From NCBI GenBank assembly GCA_036266075.1, contig DATANV010000023.1, positions 1 to 60,904 of the forward strand: 60,904 nucleotides of DNA, read 5' to 3'. Under the pieces are notes generated by a model that was given only the letters and a program-made list of their open reading frames with translations, was not told where the DNA came from and made no database searches. The translations under genes were made by a program, and so were the position numbers. This DNA comes from VRUE01 sp036266075. Lineage in GTDB: Bacteria > Actinomycetota > Thermoleophilia > Solirubrobacterales > 70-9. Of this stretch, positions 35,746 through 44,185 are shown piece by piece; positions within the stretch are counted from its first letter, which is position 1; each line of letters begins with the position of its first letter.

Positions 35746-36698
35746 CAAAGCCCGGCCATCTGTCTCCGCGCATCCCATTGCGCGACCCAGGGCACGTGAA
35801 TTCCCAACGTGGCGAGAACCTCTGCGTCGTGTCGATAGTGAGATTCCAGGTGGCGTCTGATCTCGGGTGACAGCGCCGGAGGCTCGGTCGGCGTCACGTT
35901 CCAGCTCATGAGGAACATGACGAGCGTTTTCAGATTCGCCTCGCGGTCGCCCCGCATGTGCGGAAGCATCTCGTTGGCGAGAAAATCGACCAGCAGCCGC
36001 TCGCCTTCCGGATCGAGGCGTCGATTGGTACCACCGCGGAAATGGCGCATTCCCAAACCGCGCGGTCGGAAGCCGGCGGGCAGGCCGAGGAAGTCAAGGA
36101 CCTCGTCGAGGACATGACCCGGATCGTCCTCCAGATCCTGGGTGAAGACAGTCAGCATCTGCTCGGCCGGAAAGCGCAGACGGTACTCCTCGAGAATTCG
36201 ACCGTACTCGCCGACTACGACGTAGGAATTGTCGGGCGCCACTCGCAGCCGGGCGTCCTTGAGCTTCTCCGGCGCAAGCAGATCCATCAACGCATCGTCG
36301 ACGTCCTTGCTCTCCTGCTCGCGCCTCACCGCCATGGTGTAGCCGGACACCGCTCGCTCGATCGGGTCCCGCAGGAGGGCGATCAACTTCACGTCGGGCA
36401 GGGCATTTCGAATTCGTTCGGCAATCGTCCCGACATGCGTGTCTGAATTGCCCAGCATGTATCGAGTGGTTACCTTGCCGAGCAGCGCATCGGCGGGCGC
36501 GTCGTCGAAGTAGCGTTCCATGAACGACTCTAGGCGGCCCGGCCGCTGAGATTCCTCTCGCGAGAAGAACGCAGCCTCCTTGCTGCGAGGCAGGGCGAGT
36601 CTTGGATGCTCCCGAAGGTACTGCCAGAGGGACGTGGTACCTCCCTTCTGGGCGCCGATGATGAGGAAGTCAAGCGTTCGAACGCCACCGTCTTCCAC
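35745..36698 (-). CDS. Sulfotransferase family protein (4)
   Basis: 317 residues from GTG 36698, one base after the stop of the upstream gene; ATG 36716 is an alternative. PAPS loop IIGAQKGGTTSLWQYL (13-28), 3'-phosphate motif LIALLRDPIERAVSGYTMAVRR, then NSYVVVGEYGRILEEY. This is the heparan-sulfate-type (NDST/HS3OST-like) bacterial sulfotransferase_1 architecture. Close paralogues at 37352 and 42529. Confidence 0.85.
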   Translation of the reverse strand: MEDGGVRTLDFLIIGAQKGGTTSLWQYLREHPRLALPRSKEAAFFSREESQRPGRLESFMERYFDDAPADALLGKVTTRYMLGNSDTHVGTIAERIRNALPDVKLIALLRDPIERAVSGYTMAVRREQESKDVDDALMDLLAPEKLKDARLRVAPDNSYVVVGEYGRILEEYRLRFPAEQMLTVFTQDLEDDPGHVLDEVLDFLGLPAGFRPRGLGMRHFRGGTNRRLDPEGERLLVDFLANEMLPHMRGDREANLKTLVMFLMSWNVTPTEPPALSPEIRRHLESHYRHDAEVLATLGIHVPWVAQWDARRQMAGL

Positions 36699-36699
36699 G

Positions 36700-37320
36700 T
36701 CAGAAAGCGTACCCAAGGCGATCGAGATCGTCCCGGTACATGAGCTCTACCCCTGCACGATCCTCATCTGAGTAATAGCTTCTGTACGGAGCTCTGTTTG
36801 AGTCATTGCAATGCGGCAGCGCAATTGGCTCCAGTCCCAATCGGGAAAATACCTTTCCCATATCGTGTTCAAGCGACTCAAAGCGAGCCACGAAGTCCAC
36901 CAGCAGGGTGCCGTCATCGTCGTAGAGGAATGAGCACTGCGGCTCCCATTGAACGTGCCGCCTGCGCTTTATCGAAGCGAGGTACTCCGAGAAAGACGAC
37001 CCCTTGGCCAAACCGGCGAACGTCCGCAGTCTCGGCTTCTCCTGCATGTACGCGAACTGCGATACCAAGCGGTCGAATGGGTTGCGGACTACGGCAAACT
37101 TGAAGAATGAGCTGAAGCGGTCCTCGCCGACTTCCTGGCGAATCTGCTTGGCAAGCAGATGCTGCAGCCCGCCGGTTTGGTGCCGGTTGCGAAACGGATC
37201 GATAAACCCCATCCACAGGTCCCTCTGACTCCGCTCTCCGGGCCATATGACGTGCTCGATGCTCGCCCCTGCGCAGCGAGGGATATGCACGAAGATGCAC
37301 CTGTGCGTTCGCGAGATCAC
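36700..37320 (-). CDS. Sulfotransferase family protein (5), HIP-x-x-AG type
   Basis: 206 residues from GTG 37320; the frame is open further upstream but would run into the divergent gene. CIFVHIPRCAGASIEHV replaces the usual HIPKTAGTS, with Arg for the catalytic-loop Lys and Ala for Thr. VVRNPFDRLVSQFAYM and APYRSYYSDEDRAGVELMY match carbohydrate sulfotransferases. First gene of the leftward run of three sulfotransferases and one glycosyltransferase. Confidence 0.8.
   Translation of the reverse strand: MISRTHRCIFVHIPRCAGASIEHVIWPGERSQRDLWMGFIDPFRNRHQTGGLQHLLAKQIRQEVGEDRFSSFFKFAVVRNPFDRLVSQFAYMQEKPRLRTFAGLAKGSSFSEYLASIKRRRHVQWEPQCSFLYDDDGTLLVDFVARFESLEHDMGKVFSRLGLEPIALPHCNDSNRAPYRSYYSDEDRAGVELMYRDDLDRLGYAF
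36706..36711 (-). promoter_or_regulatory. -10-like TACGCT before the GTG at 36698
   Basis: On the minus strand TACGCT ends seven bases before GTG 36698, inside the last codons of the upstream gene. It could give an internal leaderless message for the downstream sulfotransferase. Confidence 0.3.
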
Positions 37321-37351
37321 CGACAGAAGTAAGCTAACGTACCAAGCGCGA
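37321..37351. promoter_or_regulatory. Compact divergent promoter region
   Basis: Only 31 bases separate the GTG at 37320 (minus) from ATG 37352 (plus). TAAGCT (37330-37335, plus) and TACGTT (minus strand, 37341-37336) lie side by side, so the two -10 elements face away from each other. Confidence 0.4.
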
Positions 37352-38311
37352 ATGGAGGGGTCTTCGGATAGCGTGGCTACCGGCCACCTGGACTTCATTG
37401 TCATCGGGGCGCAGAAGGCCGGCACCACCTCGCTGTGGCAGTACCTTCGGCCACATCCACGCCTTCACCTCGCCCGCTCGAAGGAGGCGCCCTTCTTCTC
37501 CACGACGGAGGCGGACCACCCCGGAGCGCTCGATGAGTTCATGCGAGTTCATTTCGGCGACGCGCCCGATGGCGCCCTGCTCGGCAAGGCGACCACCTCC
37601 TACATGATGGGGTGTCCTGGCGCCGGGATCGAGCAGCTCGTCAAGCGCATCTCCGCCGCCCTTCCCGATGTAAAGCTCCTCGCCCTGCTGCGCGACCCGA
37701 TCGAGCGCGCGGTATCCGGCTACACGATGGCGGTCAGGCGGGGGAAAGAGAGGCGCAGCGTCGACGCCGCCATGAGCGAGCTGCTCGAGCCTGCCGAGCT
37801 GGCGAGATCCCGACTCGATCTGACGCTGGGCAACTCCTACGTCGTCCTTGGCGAGTACGGTCGCATCCTCGGCGCCTACAGGTCGGCGTTTCCGGCTGAT
37901 CGGTTCCTGATCGCGTATAGCGAGGACCTAGCTCGCGATCCCGGGTCGGTGATCGACACTGTCCTCGTCCACCTCGACCTCGACCCCGGATTCCGACCGC
38001 AGAACCTGGGGGTGCGCTACTTCCGCAGCGGCACGCGCAAGCGCCTCGACCCAGAGGCGGAGCGACAATTGTCTGCGTTCCTCGTCCGGGACATTCTGCC
38101 GCAGATGAACGGCGACCCCGAGCGCCATATGAAGGCCTTCTCCTTCTTTTATGAGACCTGGAACGTGATTCCCGACGAGGCTCCCCCGCAACTCTCCGCC
38201 GAGCTCCGCGGCCGGCTCGAGGCGCACTTCGCTGCGGACGCCGAGCTTCTGGCCGACCTGGGCATTCGAACCCCGTGGCTCGCCGCCTGGGAGCGGCGCG
38301 GGGAACGGTAG
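37352..38311 (+). CDS. Sulfotransferase family protein (6)
   Basis: 319 residues from ATG 37352. PAPS loop FIVIGAQKAGTTSLWQYL (15-32), LLALLRDPIERAVSGYTMAVRR, NSYVVLGEYGRILGAY, and a C-terminal TPWLAAW. Nearly the same domain layout and many identical blocks as the protein at 35745-36698, which is encoded on the other strand of the mirror-image duplication. Upstream partner of the GT-A-like gene at 38343. Confidence 0.85.
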   Translation: MEGSSDSVATGHLDFIVIGAQKAGTTSLWQYLRPHPRLHLARSKEAPFFSTTEADHPGALDEFMRVHFGDAPDGALLGKATTSYMMGCPGAGIEQLVKRISAALPDVKLLALLRDPIERAVSGYTMAVRRGKERRSVDAAMSELLEPAELARSRLDLTLGNSYVVLGEYGRILGAYRSAFPADRFLIAYSEDLARDPGSVIDTVLVHLDLDPGFRPQNLGVRYFRSGTRKRLDPEAERQLSAFLVRDILPQMNGDPERHMKAFSFFYETWNVIPDEAPPQLSAELRGRLEAHFAADAELLADLGIRTPWLAAWERRGER

Positions 38312-38342
38312 GTGTCGCATTGGTACTCTCAACGCCGAGACG

Positions 38343-39134
38343 ATGCTCCACATAGCCACCGTGCACTTCAGGGCGCCGCGGTGGATTCCCGTCCAGCAAC
38401 GCGAACTGCGCCGGCACATCGAAGCCGACCACCAGGTTTGGGCGACGCTGGTCGGGATAGATCCGTCCTACGGCAGGTACTTCGATCGCCTGGTCGACCA
38501 CGGCGGAGATCGCCCGAAGGACGTGCCGTGCGGGATCGACCATGCTGGCAGGCTGAATCTTCTCGCCGCAGAGATCTGCCGGGAGGCGGAGGACGACGAC
38601 CTCCTGATGTTTCTCGACAGCGATGCCTTTCCGATCGCCGACCCGGCGCCGCTGATTGCCGAGGGGCTCGCAACAGCGCCGCTGCTCGCGATCAAGCGCC
38701 CCGAGAACTGCGACGACCCACATCCGCACCCCTGCTTCTGCGTAACGACGGTGCGCACCTGGCGGAGCCTGCCGGGCGATTGGAGCGAAGGCCACCAATG
38801 GGTCGGGCCCCGCGATGAGCCGATCACCGACGTTGGCGCAAACCTCCTCCACCGCCTGGAGCAGACGGGCACGCCGTGGACGCCCGTGCTGCGCAGCAAC
38901 CGCCGCAACCCTCACCCGCTGATGTTCGGCGTCTACGGCGACGCCATCTATCACCATGGCGCCGGGTCTCGCTTTCCGCTGGCGCGCGTCGACGTCGCTC
39001 ATATGGACACGAATCTGCCCCAGAACCGCGACGAGCTGTTCGCGATCATGGAACGCAATCGCCGCAGCTCCGACGCGTTTTTTCAGCGAATCGAGCGCGA
39101 CGATCCAGGCTGGCTTGCGGAGCTCGCCCGGTGA
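38343..39134 (+). CDS. GT-A-like glycosyltransferase, paralogue of 34963-35745
   Basis: 263 residues. MLHIATVHFRAPRWIPVQQRE start, DDDLLMFLDSDAFPIADPA (DSD motif in place of DGD), HPHPCFCVTTVRTWRSLPGDW, YHHGAGSRFPLARVDV. It overlaps the GT32-like gene by GTGA, so sulfotransferase, GT-A and GT32 form one rightward unit. Substrate not deducible. Confidence 0.7.
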   Translation: MLHIATVHFRAPRWIPVQQRELRRHIEADHQVWATLVGIDPSYGRYFDRLVDHGGDRPKDVPCGIDHAGRLNLLAAEICREAEDDDLLMFLDSDAFPIADPAPLIAEGLATAPLLAIKRPENCDDPHPHPCFCVTTVRTWRSLPGDWSEGHQWVGPRDEPITDVGANLLHRLEQTGTPWTPVLRSNRRNPHPLMFGVYGDAIYHHGAGSRFPLARVDVAHMDTNLPQNRDELFAIMERNRRSSDAFFQRIERDDPGWLAELAR

Positions 39135-39907
39135 TAATCCAGTACTGGCATGAGGAGGTGCCGCCGGAGGACGTGGCCGCCGCGCTTGAGTCCTTCGCCC
39201 AGCACAACCCCGGTGTGCCCCATGTCGTCTTCAACCGCTCCACGGCGGCGGAGTTCATCGCACACCGCTACGGCGCCCGCGAGGCGGATGCGTTTCGCAC
39301 CTGCGCGATGCCCGAGATGCAGGCCGACTACCTCCGCTGCTGTGCGGTGCACGCTTTCGGCGGCTTCTACTCCGACACGGATTTCCGTTGCCGGGCCGGC
39401 GTCGGCGATCTGCTCGCCGGTCCAGCCCCGGGGGTGCTGTTCGGACGCCCCTTCCCGGCGCCGAAGGTGCTCGAAGACTGGTACCGCTGGCCCTATCCCG
39501 TCGGCCCGTTCGCCGCGATCGGCAACGACATGTTCGCCTTCCGTGGGCCTGGTCATCGGCTGCTCGAGCTGGCGATCCAAATTGCCACCGCGAACATCGA
39601 GCACCGGATCGATGCCGGCCGGGCCGGAGCGTGGCTGGTCACCGGGCCGGGCATCTTCACCTCCCTCTACCTGCTCGACCGGCTCGGCTCGACCGCCGCG
39701 TTCCTCGAGTACGCCGCGCAGAGCGTCCTGGCCCCGTCGGCGGAGCTCGTCTGCGAGGCGGTCGGCGGACAGGCCGATGGCGACGGGCGGCTGTTCGACG
39801 GGCTCGAGGTCCGTCCCCGCAAGGACATTGCCGCCTGGGCTGAGGTCGCGAAGCGGTCCGACGGAGCATCGACCTGGTTCGCCTCGGCGGGCGGGCTCTA
39901 CCGGTGA
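39131..39907 (+). CDS. GT32-like glycosyltransferase (second paralogue)
   Basis: 258 residues from GTG 39131 overlapping the upstream stop. IIQYWHEEVPPEDV, then MQADYLRCCAVHAFGGFYSDTDF with the DTD form of the DXD motif, and TANIEHRID ... VTGPGIFTSLYLLDRLGS. Paralogue of 17871-18632 and 47024-47815. Converges on the methyltransferase at 39911 with three bases between stops. Confidence 0.8.
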   Translation: MIIQYWHEEVPPEDVAAALESFAQHNPGVPHVVFNRSTAAEFIAHRYGAREADAFRTCAMPEMQADYLRCCAVHAFGGFYSDTDFRCRAGVGDLLAGPAPGVLFGRPFPAPKVLEDWYRWPYPVGPFAAIGNDMFAFRGPGHRLLELAIQIATANIEHRIDAGRAGAWLVTGPGIFTSLYLLDRLGSTAAFLEYAAQSVLAPSAELVCEAVGGQADGDGRLFDGLEVRPRKDIAAWAEVAKRSDGASTWFASAGGLYR

Positions 39908-39910
39908 AGT

Positions 39911-40750
39911 TCAGCGCTGCGCATCGGCCCCCGGGCGATCCAGCTCGCGGCGAAGCCGGCTGACCTCGCTTGCGGCTTCCATCGAGGCCGCGAGCTGGCG
40001 GGCGGCCCAGCCCGCCAGGCGCTCGGCATGGGCTTCCGCGAACTCCGCCGAGCCGAGCCGTTCCCACTCGCTTCGCAGCCCGGGGCAGGCCGTGAGGGCA
40101 GGCTCGGAGACGAGGACGCCGAGGCCGAACCACCCGTGTAGTACCCGCAGCAGCAGCGGGGTGGGGGACGCCTCGATGAAATCCTCGACCGCGGTCAGAA
40201 CGCCGTTTTGCGGCGTCCCCTCCTCGAGCGCGTTCGCATACTCGCGCCACTGGCCGCCGTTCTCGCTCAGCTGCCGCTGTCCCGGCACCAGCCCCTTCCG
40301 CGCCCAGGCTTGTCGGTGCCGCTCTGGAACCGAGCCCGGGTCGTAGTACATGTCGCGCCGCCCGTAGGGCCATTCGACGTCGTGCAACAGGACTGCGGGC
40401 AGCGGCCGCTCGGCGTCGCGCGCCGCCGCCGCCAGCCGCGTCAGCTCGCCGTGGACCGTGTACCAGTTGTGGTCGCCGTCGATCAGGACGACGTCGACCG
40501 CACCGACCCGCTCGAGGACGTCGTGGCTGCGGGCGCGATGAAAGCGCACGCGGCCCGCCGAGTCGCCGATCGCCGCCTCGACGTCGAACCCCGGCTCCGG
40601 ATCGATGATGTCGACCGAGATTCCCCGCTCTCGCGCCAGCTCCAACAGCCGGTGGGTGGTCCGTCCCAGGCCGGTGCCGATCTCCACAACGGCGCGCGCC
40701 TCCGACCCGACGAGGAGTGGCCGCACGACGCTTTCCCAGTACCAATACAT
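39911..40750 (-). CDS. Class I SAM methyltransferase with C-terminal helix
   Basis: 279 residues. VVEIGTGLGRTTHRLLELA (21-39), VDIIDPEPGFDVE, then VVLIDGDHNWYTVHGEL and LLHDVEWPYGRRDMYYDP, the metal-site pattern also seen in CmcI-type enzymes. The last 60 residues are helical (AAEVSRLRRELDRP-like). Transcribed divergently from the GT2 gene at 40785 across a short regulatory gap. Confidence 0.75.
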   Translation of the reverse strand: MYWYWESVVRPLLVGSEARAVVEIGTGLGRTTHRLLELARERGISVDIIDPEPGFDVEAAIGDSAGRVRFHRARSHDVLERVGAVDVVLIDGDHNWYTVHGELTRLAAAARDAERPLPAVLLHDVEWPYGRRDMYYDPGSVPERHRQAWARKGLVPGQRQLSENGGQWREYANALEEGTPQNGVLTAVEDFIEASPTPLLLRVLHGWFGLGVLVSEPALTACPGLRSEWERLGSAEFAEAHAERLAGWAARQLAASMEAASEVSRLRRELDRPGADAQR

Positions 40751-40754
40751 GTGT

Positions 40755-40777
40755 CTGAGGTTTCCTCAGAATATAGT
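40755..40777. promoter_or_regulatory. Divergent promoters with inverted repeat CTGAGG-TTT-CCTCAG
   Basis: TATAGT (40772-40777, plus) ends seven bases before ATG 40785. TATATT on the minus strand (40775-40770) serves the opposite gene. Between it and ATG 40750 lies the perfect 6-bp inverted repeat at 40755-40769, which would fall at or just after the minus-strand transcription start. Confidence 0.5.
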
Positions 40778-40784
40778 CGCGTAC

Positions 40785-41681
40785 ATGTCCGCCAGGGCCG
40801 AGCCTCGCCTCTCGCTCGTCATCGCTGCGTACGACATGCCACGCCAGATCGAGCGCACCGTGCAGTCGCTCTCGCCGCCGATCCAGCGGGGGGTCGAGCC
40901 CGGCGACTACGAGCTGATCGTCGTCGACAACGGCTCGCACCGGCCGATCGATCGCGCCGCCTGCGAGGCGTTCGGCGCCCAGCTGCGCTGGATCCGGATC
41001 GACGAAGCCCCGCCGTCGCCGGCTCGCGCGCTCAACCTCGGCATCGAGGCCGCCCGCGCTCCGCTGATCGGGGCGATGATCGACGGCGCCCGGATGGCGT
41101 CGCCGGGGATCGTCGAGCATGCGCTGGTCGCCGCCGGGACGTACCCCCGGCCGGTGATCGCGACGCTCGGCTTTCATCTCGGCCGCCGGCTTCAGCAGCA
41201 GGCGGTCGGGGCCGGCTACGACGAGGAGGCCGAGGCGGCGATGCTCGATCGGCTGCGCTGGGAGGAGGACGGCTACCGGCTGTTCGAAGCCTCCGTTCCC
41301 GGCGTCTCCTCGATGGGAGGCTGGCTTGCGGTGCCGGCCGAGAGCAACGCGCTCTTCATGGCGGCGGGGATGTGGGGGGAGCTGGGCGGCTTCGCCGAGG
41401 AGTTCGCCGCCCCCGGCGGGGGCCTCGTCAACCTCGACCTGTTCGCGCGTGCCTGTGCCCTGCCCGGCGCCCGGTTGGTGATGCTGCTGGGGGAGGCGAC
41501 CTTCCACCAGGTTCACGGCGGCGTCAGCACGAGTGCTTCCGACGGTCGCTCGGACGAGCTGCAGGGGGAGTACGAGCGACTGCGCGGCCGGCCCTACGTG
41601 CGGCCCTCGCCGGAGCCCCTGTTCCTCGGATCCCTGCAGCCGCCCGCGCGTGCCGCCTTCGAACGCTCGCTGGCGGGCTGA
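40785..41681 (+). CDS. GT2 family glycosyltransferase
   Basis: 298 residues from ATG 40785. LSLVIAAYDMPRQIERTVQSL (9-29), ELIVVDNGSHRPID, ALNLGIEAARAPLIGAMIDGARM (the acidic motif appears as D-G-A-R rather than DXD), and a late NLDLFARACALPGARLV. Probably an NDP-sugar transferase on the cytoplasmic face; the altered DXD is notable. Its stop shares a base with the ATG of the next gene (TGATG). Confidence 0.75.
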   Translation: MSARAEPRLSLVIAAYDMPRQIERTVQSLSPPIQRGVEPGDYELIVVDNGSHRPIDRAACEAFGAQLRWIRIDEAPPSPARALNLGIEAARAPLIGAMIDGARMASPGIVEHALVAAGTYPRPVIATLGFHLGRRLQQQAVGAGYDEEAEAAMLDRLRWEEDGYRLFEASVPGVSSMGGWLAVPAESNALFMAAGMWGELGGFAEEFAAPGGGLVNLDLFARACALPGARLVMLLGEATFHQVHGGVSTSASDGRSDELQGEYERLRGRPYVRPSPEPLFLGSLQPPARAAFERSLAG

Positions 41682-42532
41682 TGCCGGACGGCGCCGCGAT
41701 CTGCGTGCTTGGGCCCCCGCGCAGCGGAACCAGTCTCACCACTCATCTGTTGAGTCTGAGTGGGGTGGACCTTGGTCCGGAGGAGTTGCTGCGCTTGCCG
41801 GCCCCGATGAGCCCGCTCTGGGAGTGCCGCCCGATCGTCGAGCTGAACGAGCGGATCCTCGTAAAGCTTGGCGGCGAGGGGCTGACACCCCCGGTCCCAG
41901 AGCCTGGCTGGGAGAGGTCGCCGGAGTTCGAGAAGGAGGCTGACGAGGCCCGGTGGCTGCTCGACGATCTCTTTGCCGGCAAGCCCCTGTGGGGCTGGAA
42001 GGACCCTCGCACCTGTCTCACGCTGCCGTTCTGGCGGCGGCTGGTCCCAAGCTTTCGCTACGTAGTCTGTCTGCGAAACCCGCATGATGCGGTCGCTTCG
42101 GTGGTGGAGCACTTATCCATGACCCGCTCGCAGGTAGCGCGTACTTGGCTGGTCTATGTCGCTTCGGCTTTGGTGAACACCGCGGGGGCCGAGCGAACCT
42201 TCGTCGCTTACGAGGAGTACTTTGCCAATCCCGACTCCCAGATCCAACAGCTCGGACGCCTGGCGAGCGAAGGATCTCCACCCCCTCTGAAGGTCCGCGA
42301 GTCGCTCAGCGCCGTTATAGAAGAAAGAAAACGACACTTCCACTCGCGGACCGGGGAACTTCATGCAGATTCGGACTTCAGGCAGGAGGTAGCACTGCTG
42401 TACCTGAGCCTGGAGCTTTTGCGGTCCAGCTCAAGTGACCTCGATGCAGATTCGGGCGGGCATCGCCGGGCGCTCTCCGACGCAGTCGACCTGTTCGCTG
42501 GTTGGACGCTGGATGCACTGCGGCAGAAGTGA
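41681..42532 (+). CDS. Sulfotransferase family protein (7)
   Basis: 283 residues. CVLGPPRSGTSLTTHLL (8-24) is the PAPS loop; then LWGWKDPRTCLTLPFW, YVVCLRNPHDAVASVVEHL and FVAYEEYFANPDSQI. A close paralogue of 47828-48676 (shared VCVLGP-x-R-x-GTSLT, GPEE, WGWKDPR). Overlaps both neighbours, so GT2, this gene and the next sulfotransferase form one operon. Confidence 0.85.
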   Translation: MPDGAAICVLGPPRSGTSLTTHLLSLSGVDLGPEELLRLPAPMSPLWECRPIVELNERILVKLGGEGLTPPVPEPGWERSPEFEKEADEARWLLDDLFAGKPLWGWKDPRTCLTLPFWRRLVPSFRYVVCLRNPHDAVASVVEHLSMTRSQVARTWLVYVASALVNTAGAERTFVAYEEYFANPDSQIQQLGRLASEGSPPPLKVRESLSAVIEERKRHFHSRTGELHADSDFRQEVALLYLSLELLRSSSSDLDADSGGHRRALSDAVDLFAGWTLDALRQK

Positions 42533-43488
42533 CCGGGCCGGTGCGACAGTCGGGAGGCAAGCGACGACTCGACTTCGTCGTAATCGGCGTGCAGAAGGGC
42601 GGCACGACCTCGCTGTGGCAGTACCTGCGAGGCCATCCGCAGGTGGCGATGCCGGATCACAAGGAGGCGCCGATCCTCTGCGCCCGCGAGGACCGGATCC
42701 CGGGTCTGCTGACGGACCTGGTGGAGTCCGAGCTGGGCGATGCGCCGCCGGAGGCGAAGCTGGGGAAAGTAGCCGCCCACTACATGATGGGTCGTGGCTC
42801 GGTAGACATCGAGTCGATCGTCGACCGGATTGACGAGATGCTGCCCGGGGTGAATCTGATCGCCCTGCTGCGCGACCCGATCGAGCGGGCGATCTCTCAC
42901 TACAGGATGTCGGTGCGCCGTGGCCTGGAGAGCAGGCCCTTCGAGCAGGTGGTCGACGAGGAGCTTGCGCCGCGGCGCCTGCAGGTCGCCCGTTCGCGTC
43001 CCACCGAGACGAACTCCTATCTCGCCCAGGGAGAGTACGGCCGAGTGCTCGGCATCTATCGGCGGCGGCTGCCGGCAGAGCAGATCCTGGTCGAGATGAG
43101 CGCCGATCTAGAGGCAGCGCCGGGCGCGGTCCTCGATCGGGTGCTGGCCCACATCGGGCTGCAGCCGGGATACCGACCCACCGGCCTCGATGTGCGCCAC
43201 CACCGCGGCGGCACGCGGTCGCGCCTCGACGCCGAGGCCCTCGAGCAGCTCGAGGCGTTCATGGCGGAGCAGGTTTGGCCGCTACTCTGCGATCGCGCCG
43301 AGCGCGCTCGCAAGGCATTCGAGTTCTTCCTGCAGACTTGGAACGTCGCCCCCGACGAAGATCGCCCGCCGCTCTCCAGCGCCAAACGCCGCCGCCTGGA
43401 GGCCCACTACCGCGCGGACGCCGAGCGGCTGGAGAGTCTCGATCTGCGCGCACCTTGGATCGCGGGCTGGGACGCCCAAGCCGCCTAG
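42529..43488 (+). CDS. Sulfotransferase family protein (8)
   Basis: 319 residues from GTG 42529 overlapping the previous stop. VVIGVQKGGTTSLWQYL (18-34), LIALLRDPIERAISHYRMSVRR, NSYLAQGEYGRVLGIY, C-terminal APWIAGWDAQ. Third member of the group with 35745 and 37352, same length and motifs. Likely PAPS-dependent sulfation of a distinct position or sugar. Confidence 0.85.
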   Translation: MTGPVRQSGGKRRLDFVVIGVQKGGTTSLWQYLRGHPQVAMPDHKEAPILCAREDRIPGLLTDLVESELGDAPPEAKLGKVAAHYMMGRGSVDIESIVDRIDEMLPGVNLIALLRDPIERAISHYRMSVRRGLESRPFEQVVDEELAPRRLQVARSRPTETNSYLAQGEYGRVLGIYRRRLPAEQILVEMSADLEAAPGAVLDRVLAHIGLQPGYRPTGLDVRHHRGGTRSRLDAEALEQLEAFMAEQVWPLLCDRAERARKAFEFFLQTWNVAPDEDRPPLSSAKRRRLEAHYRADAERLESLDLRAPWIAGWDAQAA

Positions 43489-43507
43489 CGGTCGGCGTTT
43501 CCGTCGC

Positions 43508-43513
43508 TAGCAT
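43508..43513 (+). promoter_or_regulatory. -10 element TAGCAT, predicted leaderless
   Basis: TAGCAT ends exactly six bases before the GTG at 43520. Confidence 0.5.
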
Positions 43514-43519
43514 TCTCGC

Positions 43520-44185
43520 GTGATCGCGTTCGCGACGGCAATTACTTCAACCACCGTTTACGCGGAAATCGCGCTGCCGGGCATCGAACGCGCGGCCGAG
43601 TCGGACTCAGTGATCCTCACTCGCAGCGGCTACGACTCGATCCAACAGCCATACAACGAGATGATGGATGAAGCCGCGTCCCTGCCGGGCCTCGAGGCTT
43701 TGGTCCTCCTCCACCAGGATCTCGAGTTGCTCGACGACAGCCTGCCGCGCCGGGTGCGTGAGGTTTTCGCGGATCCCCGCGTTGGCCTGACGGGCCCTCT
43801 CGGCGGTTGCATCTCCAAACCGCACTGCTGGCTTTGGCCGGACGTGGCGTACGGCACCGTCGACCCACAGGCCGGCCGGGGGCCGGTCGTCGGCTCTGAG
43901 GAGGTCGATGCAGTGGACGGGGCGCTGCTCGTGCTCGCGCCCTGGGCAGTCAGAGGCCTGCGCTTCGGCGAGGGGCTGAGCGAGCTCTTCCACGGCTACG
44001 ACGTGGACATCGGCCTGCGTGTCGGCGTGCGCGGCGGCAAGGTGATCTGCCACGACCTGCCGTGTCACCACCGGCGGGAGATCAAGGACGACTACGAGGG
44101 GCAGCAGCTGGCCGGCATTGCGTTAGCGCGGATGTGGGATCCAACCCTGCGTCCCGAGGCCTGGATACCGGCCTTTCAAAGCTGA
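43520..44185 (+). CDS. StrF-type GT-A glycosyltransferase-like protein
   Basis: 221 residues from GTG 43520. ALVLLHQDLELLDDSLPRRV contains the LHQD motif of the Glyco_tranf_2_5 / StrF-like domain; then VGLTGPLGGC, VDAVDGALLVLAPWAVRGLRF and FHGYDVDIGLRVGVRGGKV. Small single-domain transferase. Converges with the methyltransferase at 44176, overlapping by ten bases. Confidence 0.7.
   Translation: MIAFATAITSTTVYAEIALPGIERAAESDSVILTRSGYDSIQQPYNEMMDEAASLPGLEALVLLHQDLELLDDSLPRRVREVFADPRVGLTGPLGGCISKPHCWLWPDVAYGTVDPQAGRGPVVGSEEVDAVDGALLVLAPWAVRGLRFGEGLSELFHGYDVDIGLRVGVRGGKVICHDLPCHHRREIKDDYEGQQLAGIALARMWDPTLRPEAWIPAFQS

Noticed and set aside
39657..41516. 619-codon minus-strand frame across three genes
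   Set aside because: Runs through several genes with good motifs in other frames; no recognisable protein.
40208..41680. Long plus-strand extension upstream of the sulfotransferase at 41681
   Set aside because: It overlaps the GT2 gene in another frame and the methyltransferase antisense; the real start is the ATG coupled to the GT2 stop.
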